A stretch of DNA of 33,990 nucleotides from Dichloromethanomonas sp964477085 (GTDB lineage Bacteria > Bacillota > Desulfitobacteriia > Desulfitobacteriales > Syntrophobotulaceae): assembly GCA_964477085.1 (NCBI GenBank), contig CAYZDF010000031.1:1-33990 (forward strand). The letters are read 5' to 3'. Below the pieces are notes generated by a model. It saw only the letters and a program-made list of their open reading frames with translations, did no database searches and had not been told where the DNA came from. Of this stretch, positions 33,309-33,990 are shown piece after piece. Position numbers and translations under genes: made by a program. Each line of letters begins with the position of its first letter. Within the stretch, counting starts at the first letter, position 1.

Positions 33309-33764
33309 CTAGGGCCTTGTAAAGACGGCAACGATCGATCGGTCTGAGGGGTTGGTTTCAAATGATAAGGTCGTACTGGTGCTGATTATCCCACCTGAAC
33401 CCGATTCCCAGTGGAGAAAGACAAAACCGGTGTCCGCGCTTGCCATGATGCGCGCGGGACTGTCTTTGCGAACTTGTCTCACCCATTGTCTGCCCCAATT
33501 CGTCGAATAGGTCTTTTCCGTGTCCCGGTAGTAATAGACCATTTTAACCAGTCCCGGAAGGCATCCTTGGGGCATCAACCGAACGGAAACTTCAACTGTG
33601 CTTACGAGTTCTTCAGGAACTTCGATCGGCGCTAAACCCCAACAACTTGGGTATCCCTCGCGATCGTTTGGATCGGTGCAACCCACAAAAGGAATAAACA
33701 AACAACAAGAGACCAATACACCTAAAACTGTGAAGATCACTGTCTTATCTTTTGCCACAATCAT
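33309..33764 (-). CDS. Putative lipoprotein with an InlB-like B-repeat
   Basis: This 151-residue protein has a hydrophobic N-terminus and a lipobox-like FVGC near residue 29, so it is probably a lipoprotein. Its C-terminal half ends ADTGFVFLHWESGSGG ... SIVAVFTRP, the pattern of the divergent InlB B-repeat/bacterial-repeat domain found in surface proteins. The start ATG 33764 follows AGAAGGGAG; an ATG 12 codons earlier is possible. The role is unknown, with surface binding as the usual guess. Confidence 0.7.
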   Translation of the reverse strand: MIVAKDKTVIFTVLGVLVSCCLFIPFVGCTDPNDREGYPSCWGLAPIEVPEELVSTVEVSVRLMPQGCLPGLVKMVYYYRDTEKTYSTNWGRQWVRQVRKDSPARIMASADTGFVFLHWESGSGGIISTSTTLSFETNPSDRSIVAVFTRP

Positions 33765-33851
33765 TCTCCCTTCTGTGAACCGGGTAAAGAATTTTATCAT
33801 TCAATGGTGTAAGTTGTACAATGCTTATAGGAACGCAATGTCAAAGGACGC

Positions 33852-33878
33852 AAAAACGGCTTCCGGACATGGGTCCGG
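33852..33878 (-). terminator. Rho-independent terminator candidate
   Basis: Read on the minus strand, CCGGAC-CCAT-GTCCGG forms a 6-bp perfect stem, followed after 6 bases by five T. It lies 13 bases past the stop of the membrane gene at the right edge. The gap before the T run weakens the call. Confidence 0.4.
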
Positions 33879-33890
33879 GAGAGCAAGATC

Positions 33891-33990
33891 CTATTGAAGC
33901 TGCGCTTCGCGGTTGAAAAAGGTCCGATAGCCCAAATGGAGCATCAGGATCGTCGATAGGGCAACTGCGCCTAGGATGCCCAGCATGATC
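33891..33990 (-). CDS. C-terminal end of a membrane protein (partial)
   Basis: The last 32 codons of a gene entering from the right are open. They read a hydrophobic stretch (ILGAVALSTILMLHLGYR) and then a short charged tail TFFNREAQLQ. This is the shape of the last membrane span of an ABC-2-type transporter permease, but too little is present to be sure. Confidence 0.5.
   Translation of the reverse strand, partial: IMLGILGAVALSTILMLHLGYRTFFNREAQLQ

Noticed and set aside
33306..33313. CCCTAGGG palindrome between the convergent genes as a bidirectional terminator
   Set aside because: It is only an 8-bp palindrome without loop or T runs.
1..33990. CRISPR array, tRNA or rRNA genes
   Set aside because: No regularly spaced repeats and no tRNA- or rRNA-like sequence were seen on reading through the window.

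Overview
The window looks like a bacterial chromosome segment of moderate G+C content. The lineage is most likely Thermotogota, with a mesophilic Mesotoga-type genome as my best guess. The main reason is the beta-prime-type RNA polymerase gene, which carries the long N-terminal-half insertion and wording I associate with Thermotogota RpoC. That gene may itself be a transferred or duplicated copy, so the assignment is tentative. Housekeeping-type genes lie at the edges: sbcD on the left, and a membrane protein, a lipoprotein and a transporter tail on the right. Everything between about 2.3 and 32.3 kb is accessory and looks like a defence island.

Layout. (1) 3-1241, minus: sbcD. (2) 1242-2329: spacer with divergent promoter-like sites, a decayed reading frame and, at its right end, a 17-bp motif that recurs at 19332. 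(3) 2330-19253, plus: a co-directional cluster of a tail-anchored coiled-coil protein, an orphan RpoC (no rpoB beside it) with an extra A+T-rich domain of about 260 residues inside its C-terminal region, a PLD-SNF2 helicase, a HEPN-containing protein, a paralogue of that protein's C-terminal half, a small IS3-type relic, and a RecD-like helicase fused to a PD-(D/E)XK nuclease. (4) 19254-21495: a graveyard of an IS21 istA pseudogene, an IS1634-like fragment and a decayed MntA/HepT toxin-antitoxin pair. (5) 21496-32216, minus: a SEFIR/TIR protein, then a four-gene operon (read from the right) of PLD-like-SNF2 helicase, DUF4391 protein, type III Mod and type III Res, with a relic of a second Res C-terminus just downstream. 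(6) 32543-33990: a signal-peptide membrane protein, a lipoprotein and the end of a membrane gene.

The part most worth attention is the 2.3-19.3 kb cluster. Its genes are closely spaced at the left end, carry defence-type domains (HEPN, PLD, SNF2, RecD-nuclease), and include a divergent RNA polymerase beta-prime subunit that keeps its catalytic motifs but has lost several otherwise near-invariant residues and gained a domain. That domain resembles a segment of Eco57I-type restriction-methylase proteins. The sequence supports the gene content and the unusual RpoC. That these genes form one anti-phage system is my inference. The right-hand operon is an elaborated type III restriction-modification locus whose helicase is a paralogue of the one in the left cluster.
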